DNA from: a virus
Direction: 5' to 3' (one strand)
DNA: 22,958 bases
IMG/VR virus record: IMGVR_UViG_3300044998_000051
Location: 1 to 22,958 of that record
Position numbers and translations under genes: made by a program. Below, in pieces: positions 1 to 7,223 of this stretch (its first letter is position 1; the number at the start of each line of letters is the position of its first letter). The notes under the pieces are model-generated. The model did not search any database, had not been told where the DNA came from, and saw only the letters and a list, made by a program, of their open reading frames with translations.

Positions 1-188
1 TCCACCCGATCAACAAATTTTTCCATGACGCGCACCTGCTCCACTGAGCGCCCCTCCAATTGATCCAGGCGGTTTTCAACCGTTGCACCCCAAACAATCA
101 TAGGCGATATAATCGCCACGGTTTGCAGTACATGCCCCCAGGTAACAACCGGATCAAATCTTATTCCCGCGATGGTTTTTTCTGCCAT
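1..188 (-). CDS. Partial small membrane protein with coiled-coil tail (3' end outside window)
   Basis: The ATG at 188 opens a frame that stays open for 62 codons to the window edge, so the C-terminus is missing. The protein begins MAEKTIAGIRFDPVVTWGHV. It has one hydrophobic segment at about residues 16-36 (VLQTVAIISPMIVWGATV). A charged, heptad-like stretch follows (ENRLDQLEGRSVEQVRVMEK). An AAGGGG ribosome binding site lies 4 nt upstream of the ATG, and the gene follows the preceding one by 16 nt in the same operon. One N-terminal membrane helix followed by a coiled coil is common in phage lysis regions and matches the layout of the gene at 1963-2262. The function is unknown. A holin accessory or spanin-like role is inference only. 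Confidence 0.6.
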   Translation of the reverse strand, partial: MAEKTIAGIRFDPVVTWGHVLQTVAIISPMIVWGATVENRLDQLEGRSVEQVRVMEKFVDRV

Positions 189-204
189 GGCACCCCTTCA
201 CAAA

Positions 205-471
205 CTAAAAGATTAACTTAGCCAAAAACCCGCTAGCACCAAAGAATGCCAGATCGACAAGCGTGTCATTCCAGCTATTCACCGGCCACTGATCCACCAC
301 TTCACGCGGCAGCATGGCAATTATCGGCGCTGTAACACACACCCATAACGGCGCGCTGTAATATGCCAGCGGCAGGGCAATCAGCAGCCCCCAGGCATAA
401 TGCAGCATCTGGTCTATGGCCTGCTTGCGCCAGCCACCTAATTTATCAGTCCAGTTACGAGGCAATGTCAT
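205..471 (-). CDS. Small membrane protein, holin-like candidate
   Basis: This is an 88-residue protein with a short basic N-terminus. Hydrophobic segments lie at about residues 24-39 and 41-54, with a weaker one at about 72-88. A conserved-looking polar loop, PREVVDQWPVNSWNDTLVDL, sits between the second and third. I recall similar small membrane proteins in lysis cassettes of proteobacterial prophages, but cannot confirm homology. The ATG at 471 lies inside the preceding 33-residue gene (17-nt overlap), which suggests translational coupling. Size, membrane topology and neighbours make it the best holin candidate here. No endolysin lies beside it in the window, so the assignment is inference. 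Confidence 0.65.
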   Translation of the reverse strand: MTLPRNWTDKLGGWRKQAIDQMLHYAWGLLIALPLAYYSAPLWVCVTAPIIAMLPREVVDQWPVNSWNDTLVDLAFFGASGFLAKLIF

Positions 472-556
472 CGGCTTGTTTTTCTTTCTTCAGTTCTTCA
501 ATCTCTCTCGCAAGCTCAAAAATCTTCTGCTTCGCCAAATCAAGGCGGGCTTTCAT
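455..556 (-). CDS. 33-residue coiled-coil microprotein
   Basis: The minus-strand frame from the ATG at 556 to TAA at 455-457 encodes 33 residues. They are almost wholly charged and helical (IFELAREIEELKKEKQADD), with leucines or isoleucines at heptad positions. The ATG overlaps the TGA of the upstream 32-residue gene (ATGA), and the 3' end overlaps the start of the downstream membrane protein. This gives a tightly coupled cassette. There is no transmembrane segment. The function is unknown; a partner of the adjacent membrane proteins is possible. It is supported mainly by tiling with its neighbours and by heptad composition. Confidence 0.5.
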   Translation of the reverse strand: MKARLDLAKQKIFELAREIEELKKEKQADDIAS

Positions 557-651
557 TTAAGGCCCCGGTCAATCAGCCACACGGTGAAAAGCACCAGAGC
601 CAGAACCATCAGCGCTACGCCAAACATCGTCCCCGCTGCGAACAGCGCCAT
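553..651 (-). CDS. 32-residue single-pass membrane microprotein
   Basis: The ATG at 651 is preceded by a near-perfect AGGAGG with 5-nt spacing, the strongest ribosome binding site in this part of the window. The frame ends with TGA at 553-555. The peptide is a short N-terminus, about 20 hydrophobic residues (MFGVALMVLALVLFTVWLI) and a charged tail DRGLK. The strong Shine-Dalgarno and the ATGA overlap with the next gene support real translation. A single hydrophobic helix of this size in a lysis-type cassette could be a pinholin-like or accessory lysis peptide. That role is inferred, not shown by similarity. Confidence 0.6.
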   Translation of the reverse strand: MALFAAGTMFGVALMVLALVLFTVWLIDRGLK

Positions 652-706
652 GGTGGCCTCCTGATATGCTTTAGTGTATAATGTGCGTGGGTTGATATAT
701 TATGGA

Positions 707-1003
707 CTATCGGTCGTCCTTATCCGGGTGGGTGCGACGGTATTCCAGTAAGAACAGCAGGCAGCAAACCGCGTGCGCCTCATGCGGTAGGCCCGTTTCC
801 GGGTCCGCATCTTCTCCGCTTGCCGCAGCCAGAATATGACGTAGGGCGGCATCGTACATTCGGCTCCAAGCCATTCCGCCTCGCCAGTTGTTTTTGGCAT
901 ACTTCTGCGCCCCAAATTCCAGCACCCGCGCTACGTCGCATAGCGGGCCATACGGCAGCAGGCTTAACTGCACCTTGCCGTCATCGTGCTTGATTCCACT
1001 CAA
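707..1003 (-). CDS. dATP/dGTP diphosphohydrolase-like protein (DUF5664 family)
   Basis: The 98-residue protein begins KHDDGKVQLSLLPYGPL. It then has a VLEFGAQKYAKNNWRGG segment and RHILAAASGEDADPETGLPH with a following HAVCCLLFLLEY helix. This matches my memory of the phage family annotated dATP/dGTP diphosphohydrolase (DUF5664, all-alpha and MazG-like), which hydrolyses purine dNTPs to the monophosphate and pyrophosphate. In some phages these enzymes shift nucleotide pools. The ATG overlaps the stop of the metallophosphoesterase gene by 4 nt, so the two are probably co-translated. The length fits the family. The substrate cannot be read from the sequence. A nucleotide enzyme in a late lysis/tail operon is out of its usual early-gene place. 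Confidence 0.72.
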   Translation of the reverse strand: MSGIKHDDGKVQLSLLPYGPLCDVARVLEFGAQKYAKNNWRGGMAWSRMYDAALRHILAAASGEDADPETGLPHEAHAVCCLLFLLEYRRTHPDKDDR

Positions 1004-1920
1004 GGAACAATCCCCGTCCAGTTACCGTTTCTGTCCAGCGGCATGGGCACCAATTTGGGCCAGCCGTCGATTATCACGCCCACCGATATAATGGGGCGTT
1101 TCGCGTCGTATCGGTTATAGGCAAACGCCAGTGATTTCGTGTCAATCAGGCATCCCGCCGTCATGCCCCACAACAAGACATTGGGCGTTGACACATAGAT
1201 AATTTCCGCCCGCGAATGGTGGTGGCCCTGGACAAAGCACATGCGGTCATCCAGGACGTTGGATTCCACCCGCATTTTCTTGCCGTGGTGAAAATACACG
1301 GGGGCATGCGGGGTTTGTAATATCAGATCGGGATACCAGTGCCAGCCATGTCCCGTAGAAAGTTTAACGCTGCCGTCGTCCAGCTTGTCGCCGAATATCG
1401 CCGATTTGTAGTCAAGAATTAAGTGTCTCGGTATCCCGTGTGCCTTCGCTCTCCGGTACGCCATGGACCCGTGATTGCTGTCCAGAACGTCGGCAACGGG
1501 GAACAGGGCGGCCAATTCCGCCATGAACGTCCGGCCCTTCTGTAGCTCGGCACCCGCTGCGTCTAAATCCGGGTCGCTATCGTGGAAGCTCATGGCGTGG
1601 TAGTCTAGCTCGTCCCCACTCAGCACCACCCGGTCGGGCCTGTACTTACCCGCCACAGCAGCCAGGAACCGCAGCGCGTCGGGGTGGTGGTAGGGCGCGT
1701 GCAAGTCCGAAACAAACAGGATGGATTTGTATGTGTCAACCGGGTCGTCAACAACCGTTCCGGCATCGTTCCGCAGGCGCTTCCGAGCGTCCGCCATGAC
1801 CAGGCGGGCCTTGTCGCCCAAGCTCGACCTGGGAACGTCGTATTTGACGGCCGCCGCACGCTGCGACATGCCGTCAATCAGGCAGGCCTCAAGGGCCGCC
1901 CGCATCCGGTCAGTTGTCAA
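1000..1920 (-). CDS. Metallophosphoesterase with N-terminal helix-turn-helix
   Basis: The 306-residue protein joins a Psq-like helix-turn-helix (about residues 8-45, GMSQRAAAVKYDVPRSSL) to a calcineurin-type phosphoesterase. Metal-binding motifs appear in order: SDLH (D72, H74), GDELD (D103), SNHGS (N149, H150; a variant of GNHD/E), HHG (211-213) and GHHH (232-235). The fold hydrolyses phosphomono- or diesters with two metal ions; the substrate is unknown. The start is TTG at 1920. It is favoured because GGAG lies 8 nt upstream, whereas the next ATG (codon 6) has no such signal. It overlaps the diphosphohydrolase gene by 4 nt. The HTH-phosphatase fusion suggests action on nucleic acid, which is inference. 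Confidence 0.85.
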   Translation of the reverse strand: MTTDRMRAALEACLIDGMSQRAAAVKYDVPRSSLGDKARLVMADARKRLRNDAGTVVDDPVDTYKSILFVSDLHAPYHHPDALRFLAAVAGKYRPDRVVLSGDELDYHAMSFHDSDPDLDAAGAELQKGRTFMAELAALFPVADVLDSNHGSMAYRRAKAHGIPRHLILDYKSAIFGDKLDDGSVKLSTGHGWHWYPDLILQTPHAPVYFHHGKKMRVESNVLDDRMCFVQGHHHSRAEIIYVSTPNVLLWGMTAGCLIDTKSLAFAYNRYDAKRPIISVGVIIDGWPKLVPMPLDRNGNWTGIVP

Positions 1921-1962
1921 ATGACTCTCCGGCTGCTTTAATCTCAGGGATTAAACTGGACG

Positions 1963-2262
1963 CTATTTGTCCGCTTTTTTGTCCAGCTTTTCTTCTATGC
2001 GCGTCAGGTGGTCTTCGATCTTGGAAAACCCCGCCGCCACGTCAGTCTTGATGGTTTTGATGGCCTCTTTGTGGTCCGCCTTGATCTCCGACATGTCCCG
2101 CAAGATGTCCTCTTTGGGCATGTAGCGCTCTGCAACGTGCTTCTCGTGTTGTTGCAACTTGGACTCTACGCCAAACAAGCGCCTCCAGAACCACATCGCC
2201 ACCCCGGACAGGAACGTCACAACCAAGCCGCCAATTATGTCCGCCTCACTCATCCATGCCAT
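1963..2262 (-). CDS. Membrane-anchored coiled-coil protein
   Basis: The 99-residue protein has one N-terminal membrane helix (about residues 10-28, IIGGLVVTFLSGVAMWFW). A long charged coiled coil follows (about 32-99) and ends in a lysine-rich tail (KLDKKADK). GGGAG lies 5 nt before the ATG at 2262; a second ATG at codon 4 could also serve. This layout recalls small proteins near phage lysis or tail-fibre genes (DUF2730- or XhlA-like in arrangement), but I cannot assign a family. Its position between tail genes and the enzyme pair suggests a late membrane function. Confidence 0.6.
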   Translation of the reverse strand: MAWMSEADIIGGLVVTFLSGVAMWFWRRLFGVESKLQQHEKHVAERYMPKEDILRDMSEIKADHKEAIKTIKTDVAAGFSKIEDHLTRIEEKLDKKADK

Positions 2263-2271
2263 CTCCCAGGG

Positions 2272-2724
2272 CTAGGCTGTTTGATCAAAGTTCTTCCACT
2301 GGCTATAATCCGCCACCACTGTCATGCCGACGCGGATTTCGCCAGCCGCGCCCAGCCCGCCGATGCAGTGCACGCGCAGGGTGTTCTCGGTGTTAAATAC
2401 CCTGGACTCTCCCGCAAAAGACGATTGGTTGATGATGGTCAAGTCCCCCACCGACTTGCTGTTCAAAGTGCTAATCGTGTGGTGGTAGTCGTTGTCGTCT
2501 TCACTGCCGATCAGAATATTGTTGGTGCCCGCTGCGGCTGTGCCCTCGGTGTACAACACCAAAAGTTCTTTGATGATCAGCACGCAAGTGCTGCTGCGAT
2601 TGCCCCAGGCCAGCGGCAGGGCCGCCGGAGCAATTGGAAAATCATACGTCACGGCGGAGCCGGACAGGTCAATAACCTGCGGGCACCAAATTTGAAAAGC
2701 AGGCGGGGGCGTTCGTAATGTCAT
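2272..2724 (-). CDS. Hypothetical protein after tailspike
   Basis: This 150-residue protein has no signal peptide or membrane segment. It is rich in beta-forming stretches (CVLIIKELLVLYTEG, TLRVHCIGGL, EIRVGMTVVADY), as expected of a compact beta-sandwich virion protein. The ATG directly follows the tailspike stop (TAAATG), with GGAG 7 nt upstream, so it is translationally linked to the tailspike. Possible roles are a spike accessory, a distal fibre subunit or a receptor-binding domain. None is shown by recognisable similarity. Confidence 0.6.
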   Translation of the reverse strand: MTLRTPPPAFQIWCPQVIDLSGSAVTYDFPIAPAALPLAWGNRSSTCVLIIKELLVLYTEGTAAAGTNNILIGSEDDNDYHHTISTLNSKSVGDLTIINQSSFAGESRVFNTENTLRVHCIGGLGAAGEIRVGMTVVADYSQWKNFDQTA

Positions 2725-4437
2725 TTAGGCGCTCCTGATCAAGCTGACGTTATATTCATTCACCGCCTCGAACACATTCATGTATCCCCGGTCGCTAATC
2801 TGGGCCACGTCGTTGTTGAAGCATTGCACACCGCTAAAAACGTTATAGCTGTCGCCATCGTTCACTGTCGGAAGGTTGCGGACGTTGACGCCGATGCCGT
2901 ATTTCTGGAAGCCCCGGCCATAGGTGCCGTCGCCATTGGCGCGCCCCAGGGTGGTGGCCCCGTTGGTGGTGGCAATGTCGGCCGCGGCAGCCGTGGCGGC
3001 TCCGTTGGTGGTGGCGATGTTGTTTTGGGACAGAGTGGTGTTGTTGAGGTTTTCTGCCGCGTTGAAGGTGCCGCTGACGCCGGTCAGGTAGATATACCCG
3101 TCGCTGTTGCCCAGCGACCAATCACCCGCCGCGCCCGATTGCTGTGACACCCACAGCACCACGCCGGTAGCGCCGCTGGTGGCCCCAGTCAACGTATCTC
3201 CTGCTCTGGGTTTATCGCTGCCGGAATTATACGGCACGCGGGTGGTTACGTTTTTGATGATTTCGCTGCCATTGAACGCGCCATCATTTTCCACCAGATG
3301 GAAGAAGCCAGCCGCATCGCCACCGCCCCATGTCCCGCTGGTGACAACGATACGTCTTACACGGCCCAACTTGTTGCTGGTAGCACCTTGAAGCATACTT
3401 CCCAGCCACGGCTCCGCGCTGCCGGAATTGAACGGCACGATGGTAGCTTTGGTCTGGAACGCCACCACGCCGCAAACCACATTATTGTCAGATGTGCCCT
3501 CGATATTGAGGCCCGAAAACTTGGTGTTGTCGTTGCCTCGCGTCGTCGTGTCAAGGGCATCCCGATTGCCGCGATTATTGTTCCACACCCGCACGCCGGT
3601 GACGACATTGCGCTGAGCCACGTTATATATTTCCGCGCCGCACGCCCAATTGTCATAGCCCTGGACGCCGATGATGGTGTTGTCGCAGGAATTTTCAATC
3701 CGCACGCCGACGTTGCAGTTATACCCGGTCAGGTTTTCCAGGTGGGAATCGTAGGTTTCCTCAACATAAACACCCGACACGGGCGCTAAATGTTCAACAG
3801 ATTGGTTGGAATAGCCGCGCAGGTTCTTCAGGGTCAGGCGGCGGTTGGGGTTTCCACTGGTGCCCCACGACCCGACTGAATGACAATAGCAGTTATATCC
3901 AACCACATCCTCCATGCTGCTGTCTGACATGCCGGAACCGAATATCACGCCGTTTTCTACACCCGTGGCGCGCACGCGCTTCAGATGGATATTGCTGGAT
4001 GACGTAAACAATATGCCATAGGTGTCAAAGCCGTTGTTGGTGAAGGACGTAGCATCTCCGGCGGCAGAGATGCCCTCCAGCGACACGTTGCTGCGGCCTG
4101 TGCCGTAGATAAGATGGGCGGTTCCAGACGAAACACCCAGCACGCCGGGGAAATCAAAATAGGCGTAGTCCGGGCCGTCCGCCCGCAGCCGTTTGTTATT
4201 CACAGTGATGTTGATCCGCGCACCGAAGGTGTATGTAGCGCCGGACTGAAACACAACCTCCTGATAGTTAGATGCCAGGAAATTCGTCATAGCCGTGTCA
4301 TTCAGGCTGCCATCGGTTTTGAAGCCCAACGCCTCCGCCGTGGCCACGCGCCAGCCCTCACGAGCCTTAAAATAGGTGCGCAGTTCAGCCTTGTCCACAT
4401 CCTGGCCGTCAACAAGTATGTCCGTGATGGAAGTCAT
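2725..4437 (-). CDS. Right-handed beta-helix tailspike
   Basis: The 570-residue protein has an N-terminal tail-attachment segment (about 1-35, with GWRVATAEALGF). From about residue 55 to 330 it has a pectate-lyase-like parallel beta-helix. Short strands repeat with N/D/G turns, such as SSNIHLKRVRATGVENGVI and CDNTIIGVQGYDNWACGAEI. Residues 334-397 and 401-466 are two related inserted repeats, followed by an IATTNGA repeat pair. Helix-like coils resume at about 512-570 (YNVFSGVQCFNNDVAQI). Such spikes bind and often cleave surface polysaccharide. Catalytic residues cannot be assigned by eye. It follows the J-like tip gene, the normal place for a receptor-binding protein. Confidence 0.8.
   Translation of the reverse strand: MTSITDILVDGQDVDKAELRTYFKAREGWRVATAEALGFKTDGSLNDTAMTNFLASNYQEVVFQSGATYTFGARINITVNNKRLRADGPDYAYFDFPGVLGVSSGTAHLIYGTGRSNVSLEGISAAGDATSFTNNGFDTYGILFTSSSNIHLKRVRATGVENGVIFGSGMSDSSMEDVVGYNCYCHSVGSWGTSGNPNRRLTLKNLRGYSNQSVEHLAPVSGVYVEETYDSHLENLTGYNCNVGVRIENSCDNTIIGVQGYDNWACGAEIYNVAQRNVVTGVRVWNNNRGNRDALDTTTRGNDNTKFSGLNIEGTSDNNVVCGVVAFQTKATIVPFNSGSAEPWLGSMLQGATSNKLGRVRRIVVTSGTWGGGDAAGFFHLVENDGAFNGSEIIKNVTTRVPYNSGSDKPRAGDTLTGATSGATGVVLWVSQQSGAAGDWSLGNSDGYIYLTGVSGTFNAAENLNNTTLSQNNIATTNGAATAAAADIATTNGATTLGRANGDGTYGRGFQKYGIGVNVRNLPTVNDGDSYNVFSGVQCFNNDVAQISDRGYMNVFEAVNEYNVSLIRSA
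3040..3438 (-). repeat. Two-copy repeat encoding a domain inserted in the tailspike
   Basis: Copy one is 3247-3438 (residues 334-397) and copy two is 3040-3237 (residues 401-466). Shared pattern: VP(F/Y)NSGS, two residues, P, then G, L, GATS, a hydrophobic strand, SG, GD or a similar turn, G, L, and (A/T)FN ending in E. The copies are diverged at both protein and DNA level, so this is an old duplication. Confidence 0.7.
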
Positions 4438-4445
4438 TCAACCCC

Positions 4446-6281
4446 TCATAAAGTTGTATCGGAAGCCGGGCCGGTGGCGGCGGAATAGTTCCCGGTGAAG
4501 CCGGTAAAATTCATGGCGCGAACCCAGTAGTAATAAGTCGTTGCCGTTGTCAGCCCGGTGTTGCTGTAATTCACCACCTGGGATGGTGAGGCCGAACCGC
4601 TGGCAATGAATGCGGCAGCAGCCAGATCAGACGTGGTGTTGCGGTACAGAAGCCAGCCGGTGGAAAAGCTGGCGGGCATGGTGAACTGAATATCAATCTG
4701 TGAGGCAGAGACGGCGTTCGCGGTTAGAAGTGTTGGTGCGCCGGGCGCACCGATAGCACCTATGTCCGGCTCCTGAAGGTCCAGCGCCGCGGCCTTCACT
4801 TCCTGTTCTTCGGAAACGTCCCACTCATACATTTCGGGATTTTCTTCCCGCGCCTGAACTTGGACGGAAAAGTCAGAGCCGATTGCCCAGTTGGTGACCT
4901 GCCACGTCAGGTTGCTGATATGGGCATGGCGGGGGTGCCGCACGGTGATATTATCAAGAGCCTCCCACTTCAGGCCCGTCAAGCTCAGCGGCATGGATAG
5001 CGCCCGCTGCGCCTGGGTTTTCAGCAGTATGATTTTGGATATTCTTTGGACCGCCGCGCCGGATTTCGTGAACGGAAACTCCAGGTCCATCACCCGGTCA
5101 TTCGTTTCCGCATCGCCCACCACCGGAAACTCTACCGGCTGCCACTTGTTGTCCTCAGAAATGAAAACCCCGCGAACACCGTCCATGCGGTTGCTGTCAT
5201 CCGCAAGCGGGTCGTATTTTACCGGGCCGATGAAATCGCCCTCTGCCACCGTCCCGGTTACGGTGCGAAACTTGCCAGGGTAGATTTTCAACTCACCGCC
5301 CACGAAGGTATAATCGGCGGCCATGGCCAACAGCATGGCGGCGCGAATGGTATCAGCGCCCGCCCCAGTATCAATCACGCCGTCGATGCAATAACGGTTT
5401 TCCGATCCGGCTAGTGTGGTGACGCTTTCATCACACACTGCCGCTTGTTCGGATACGAAATCCCAATCCACCGCCTCCTCGTCCAGCCCGAACCCGCCAT
5501 CCACTCGGGGCGTGATGTGGTAGTCATAGGCGCACAGGATGGCGTTGTTTGAGTAAGCGGTTGTATCGGTGTCTGGATCGTAGACTTTCTTGCCCCGGAT
5601 CACCGCCGTCATGCGGGGTATGCCCTGCTTGATAATGTCTTCCGTGAGCTTGAATTTCACATAAAGCTTGGCGATACCCTTGCCTTGATGGCTGGATGTC
5701 CACCGGCTGTTGGTTTCGCTCGTGAATACTGACGGCGGCGCGTCGCTTTCCGTGCCCGTCTGCGGCCAAATCCAGCAGTTGCTTGCGTAATCGCCGGTCG
5801 TTACCATCTGGCTGCCGTCAAGTGTAACGGCGGAATCGTTGAGCCAGATTTCTTCAATGGCATCAATTTCATGCGCGGCCAGCGTTACCACGAAATAGCG
5901 GTAGTCAACCGGCGTGTCGCCTTCCGTCACTTGGCGGGCGTGGTAAAATGCAAACGGCCCGCCCACCCGCGCCCGTCCATAGACAAGCGGCGCGTTGGCG
6001 ATGGGCTGAATGGAGTTGGCAGCTACACCAGCCCCCGGTTGTTTTACGCTGGGCAAGCCAGGAGCAAGAATGCCTCCCGCCACCGAGAGCGCGGCCCCCA
6101 ACAACCCACCAGCAATGCCACCGGCAGTCGCCGCAGTAATGCCTATGCCTGTTACGCCAACGAAAGCGGAGCCCGTAGTCAGGGAAAAACCACTGAATAC
6201 CCCCGCACCAAACCCGCCCGTGCCTATTGCTACCGCACCGACGACAGCGCCAATTGCTGCCGCCTTCAAAACCTTACCCAC
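4446..6281 (-). CDS. J-like tail tip / host specificity protein
   Basis: The 611-residue protein starts with a strongly hydrophobic Gly/Ala-rich region (about 7-75, AAAIGAVVGAVAIGTGGFGAG). It continues with QPIANAPLVYGRARVGGPFA, typical of the first domain of tail-tip proteins of the lambda gpJ/GTA type. The middle holds hub-type beta domains. The last ~90 residues form a fibronectin type III-like domain (PGAPTLLTANAVSASQIDIQ to ATTYYYWVRAMNFTGFTG). It is shorter than lambda gpJ (about 1130 residues) and RcGTA gp15 (about 1300). It should close the distal tail tube and carry the spike encoded next. Its start overlaps the peptidase-like gene by 8 nt. Confidence 0.82.
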   Translation of the reverse strand: MGKVLKAAAIGAVVGAVAIGTGGFGAGVFSGFSLTTGSAFVGVTGIGITAATAGGIAGGLLGAALSVAGGILAPGLPSVKQPGAGVAANSIQPIANAPLVYGRARVGGPFAFYHARQVTEGDTPVDYRYFVVTLAAHEIDAIEEIWLNDSAVTLDGSQMVTTGDYASNCWIWPQTGTESDAPPSVFTSETNSRWTSSHQGKGIAKLYVKFKLTEDIIKQGIPRMTAVIRGKKVYDPDTDTTAYSNNAILCAYDYHITPRVDGGFGLDEEAVDWDFVSEQAAVCDESVTTLAGSENRYCIDGVIDTGAGADTIRAAMLLAMAADYTFVGGELKIYPGKFRTVTGTVAEGDFIGPVKYDPLADDSNRMDGVRGVFISEDNKWQPVEFPVVGDAETNDRVMDLEFPFTKSGAAVQRISKIILLKTQAQRALSMPLSLTGLKWEALDNITVRHPRHAHISNLTWQVTNWAIGSDFSVQVQAREENPEMYEWDVSEEQEVKAAALDLQEPDIGAIGAPGAPTLLTANAVSASQIDIQFTMPASFSTGWLLYRNTTSDLAAAAFIASGSASPSQVVNYSNTGLTTATTYYYWVRAMNFTGFTGNYSAATGPASDTTL

Positions 6282-6684
6282 GTCCCACCACCCACGCCAT
6301 ATGGCAATCTGTTAGGGGCAGGAAGCCCACGCCATCGCCGGTCAGGAATGCAGCGTTCTGACCAATGTGCACCCCGGCGGCATAACCCCGGTCCCGGTGC
6401 GCCACCACATCTCCCATGCCCGCCGCGCTCACTTCGATACGCGCCCCCAGCCGCGCATCCATGGCCGCCAGGAACCCGCCTTGTTCTTTCAACGACCGCA
6501 CCCAATCCCGCGCCCGCGTGATGTTGCCGCGCAGGTCCGCCACCGGGTCACGGCCGGTGATAGAAAGAACGCAATCACCCACGAAAAAGGCGCAGTTGTT
6601 TTCCCATGTAAATGGACGACGCCGCCAGGCATTGATGGTGCGAGTGAGCCGCATTTCCCAGCCGTCTAGCCTTCCGGTCCCCAT
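6274..6684 (-). CDS. DUF6950-type NlpC/P60-like tail protein
   Basis: This 136-residue protein has RPFTWENNCAFFVGDCVLSI with a candidate nucleophile Cys31, then TGRDPVADLRG. A GDVVAHRDRGYAAGVHIG stretch with a candidate His106 precedes a terminal MAWVVGRG. The pattern matches phage DUF6950 proteins as I recall them; they are related to NlpC/P60 peptidases. It sits at the position of RcGTA gp14, a tail peptidase thought to breach peptidoglycan during entry. It overlaps the hub gene by 19 nt and the tip gene by 8 nt. Catalysis is inferred from the Cys/His layout and from gene order. Confidence 0.75.
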   Translation of the reverse strand: MGTGRLDGWEMRLTRTINAWRRRPFTWENNCAFFVGDCVLSITGRDPVADLRGNITRARDWVRSLKEQGGFLAAMDARLGARIEVSAAGMGDVVAHRDRGYAAGVHIGQNAAFLTGDGVGFLPLTDCHMAWVVGRG

Positions 6685-7223
6685 ATAATTCGGACCTCCT
6701 GCATGGCCGCCATGTACTCAAAAAATTTGTCGCCCGCGTATCGGCGTTGCTGTTCTTCGTCCGTGAACCGCCGCACCCGTGCCCGCGTCTGATCCAGAAA
6801 GGCGGTTTCACATTCAACGGAGATTTTGGATGTGTCCGCGCCGTCCACCACCGACACGCGGTTGATCCGCCACACTGAATGGCGCTTCCAGGCCACCACG
6901 TTTGCAAAGCCTTCATCCAACGCGCCGATGTACAAGTCCACCCGCGCCCCGCGATAGGGCTGCTCAATAAGATATGTGGTGAAGTCCGGATCAATGCCTG
7001 AAAGGGTCAACCCTAACCCCGATGCCGTGCCGTCCGACTGTTCCGCCGCGCCGCTGATCCCGCCCAAGCTGCCCACACCAAGAAATGTCTTGCTGTCGAA
7101 CATGATCTCGCCAATGCCGCTCCACGCATAAGCGGGGTCCGGTAAATCAATGGCCACGGCGTAGAAGGGCCTAAGGACCGGCTGCTCTATTTCTGTCGAA
7201 AGAGCAGCATCCAAATCCCTCAT
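6666..7223 (-). CDS. DUF2163-like baseplate hub protein
   Basis: The 185-residue protein starts MRDLDAALSTEIEQPVLRPF and continues FYAVAIDLPDPAYAWSGIG. It contains SGLGLTLSGIDPDF and YRGARVDLYIGALDEGF, and ends with a Cys/Arg-containing stretch (ECETAFLDQTRARVRRFTDE) and DKFFEYMAAMQE. This matches the phage/GTA hub family DUF2163 (RcGTA gp13-like, analogous to lambda gpL). Such proteins form a ring between distal tail and tip. The gene order (tape measure, distal tail, this, peptidase, tip) is that of RcGTA. Coupling to the gene before it is by a 4-nt ATGA overlap. Confidence 0.78.
   Translation of the reverse strand: MRDLDAALSTEIEQPVLRPFYAVAIDLPDPAYAWSGIGEIMFDSKTFLGVGSLGGISGAAEQSDGTASGLGLTLSGIDPDFTTYLIEQPYRGARVDLYIGALDEGFANVVAWKRHSVWRINRVSVVDGADTSKISVECETAFLDQTRARVRRFTDEEQQRRYAGDKFFEYMAAMQEVRIIWGPEG

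Noticed and set aside
652-706. AT-rich stretch considered as a promoter for the small membrane genes
   Set aside because: A TATAC-like element is present, but no -35 hexamer at a proper distance could be identified.
2008-2718. Long plus-strand open frame (236 codons)
   Set aside because: It lies opposite two tiled minus-strand genes with good starts. Its product has low-complexity stretches (RVVVVVVVF) and no recognisable domain, typical of an antisense shadow in GC-rich DNA.
5871-6521. 216-codon plus-strand frame
   Set aside because: It is antisense to the tip and peptidase-like genes; the Pro/Arg/Ser-rich product has no domain.
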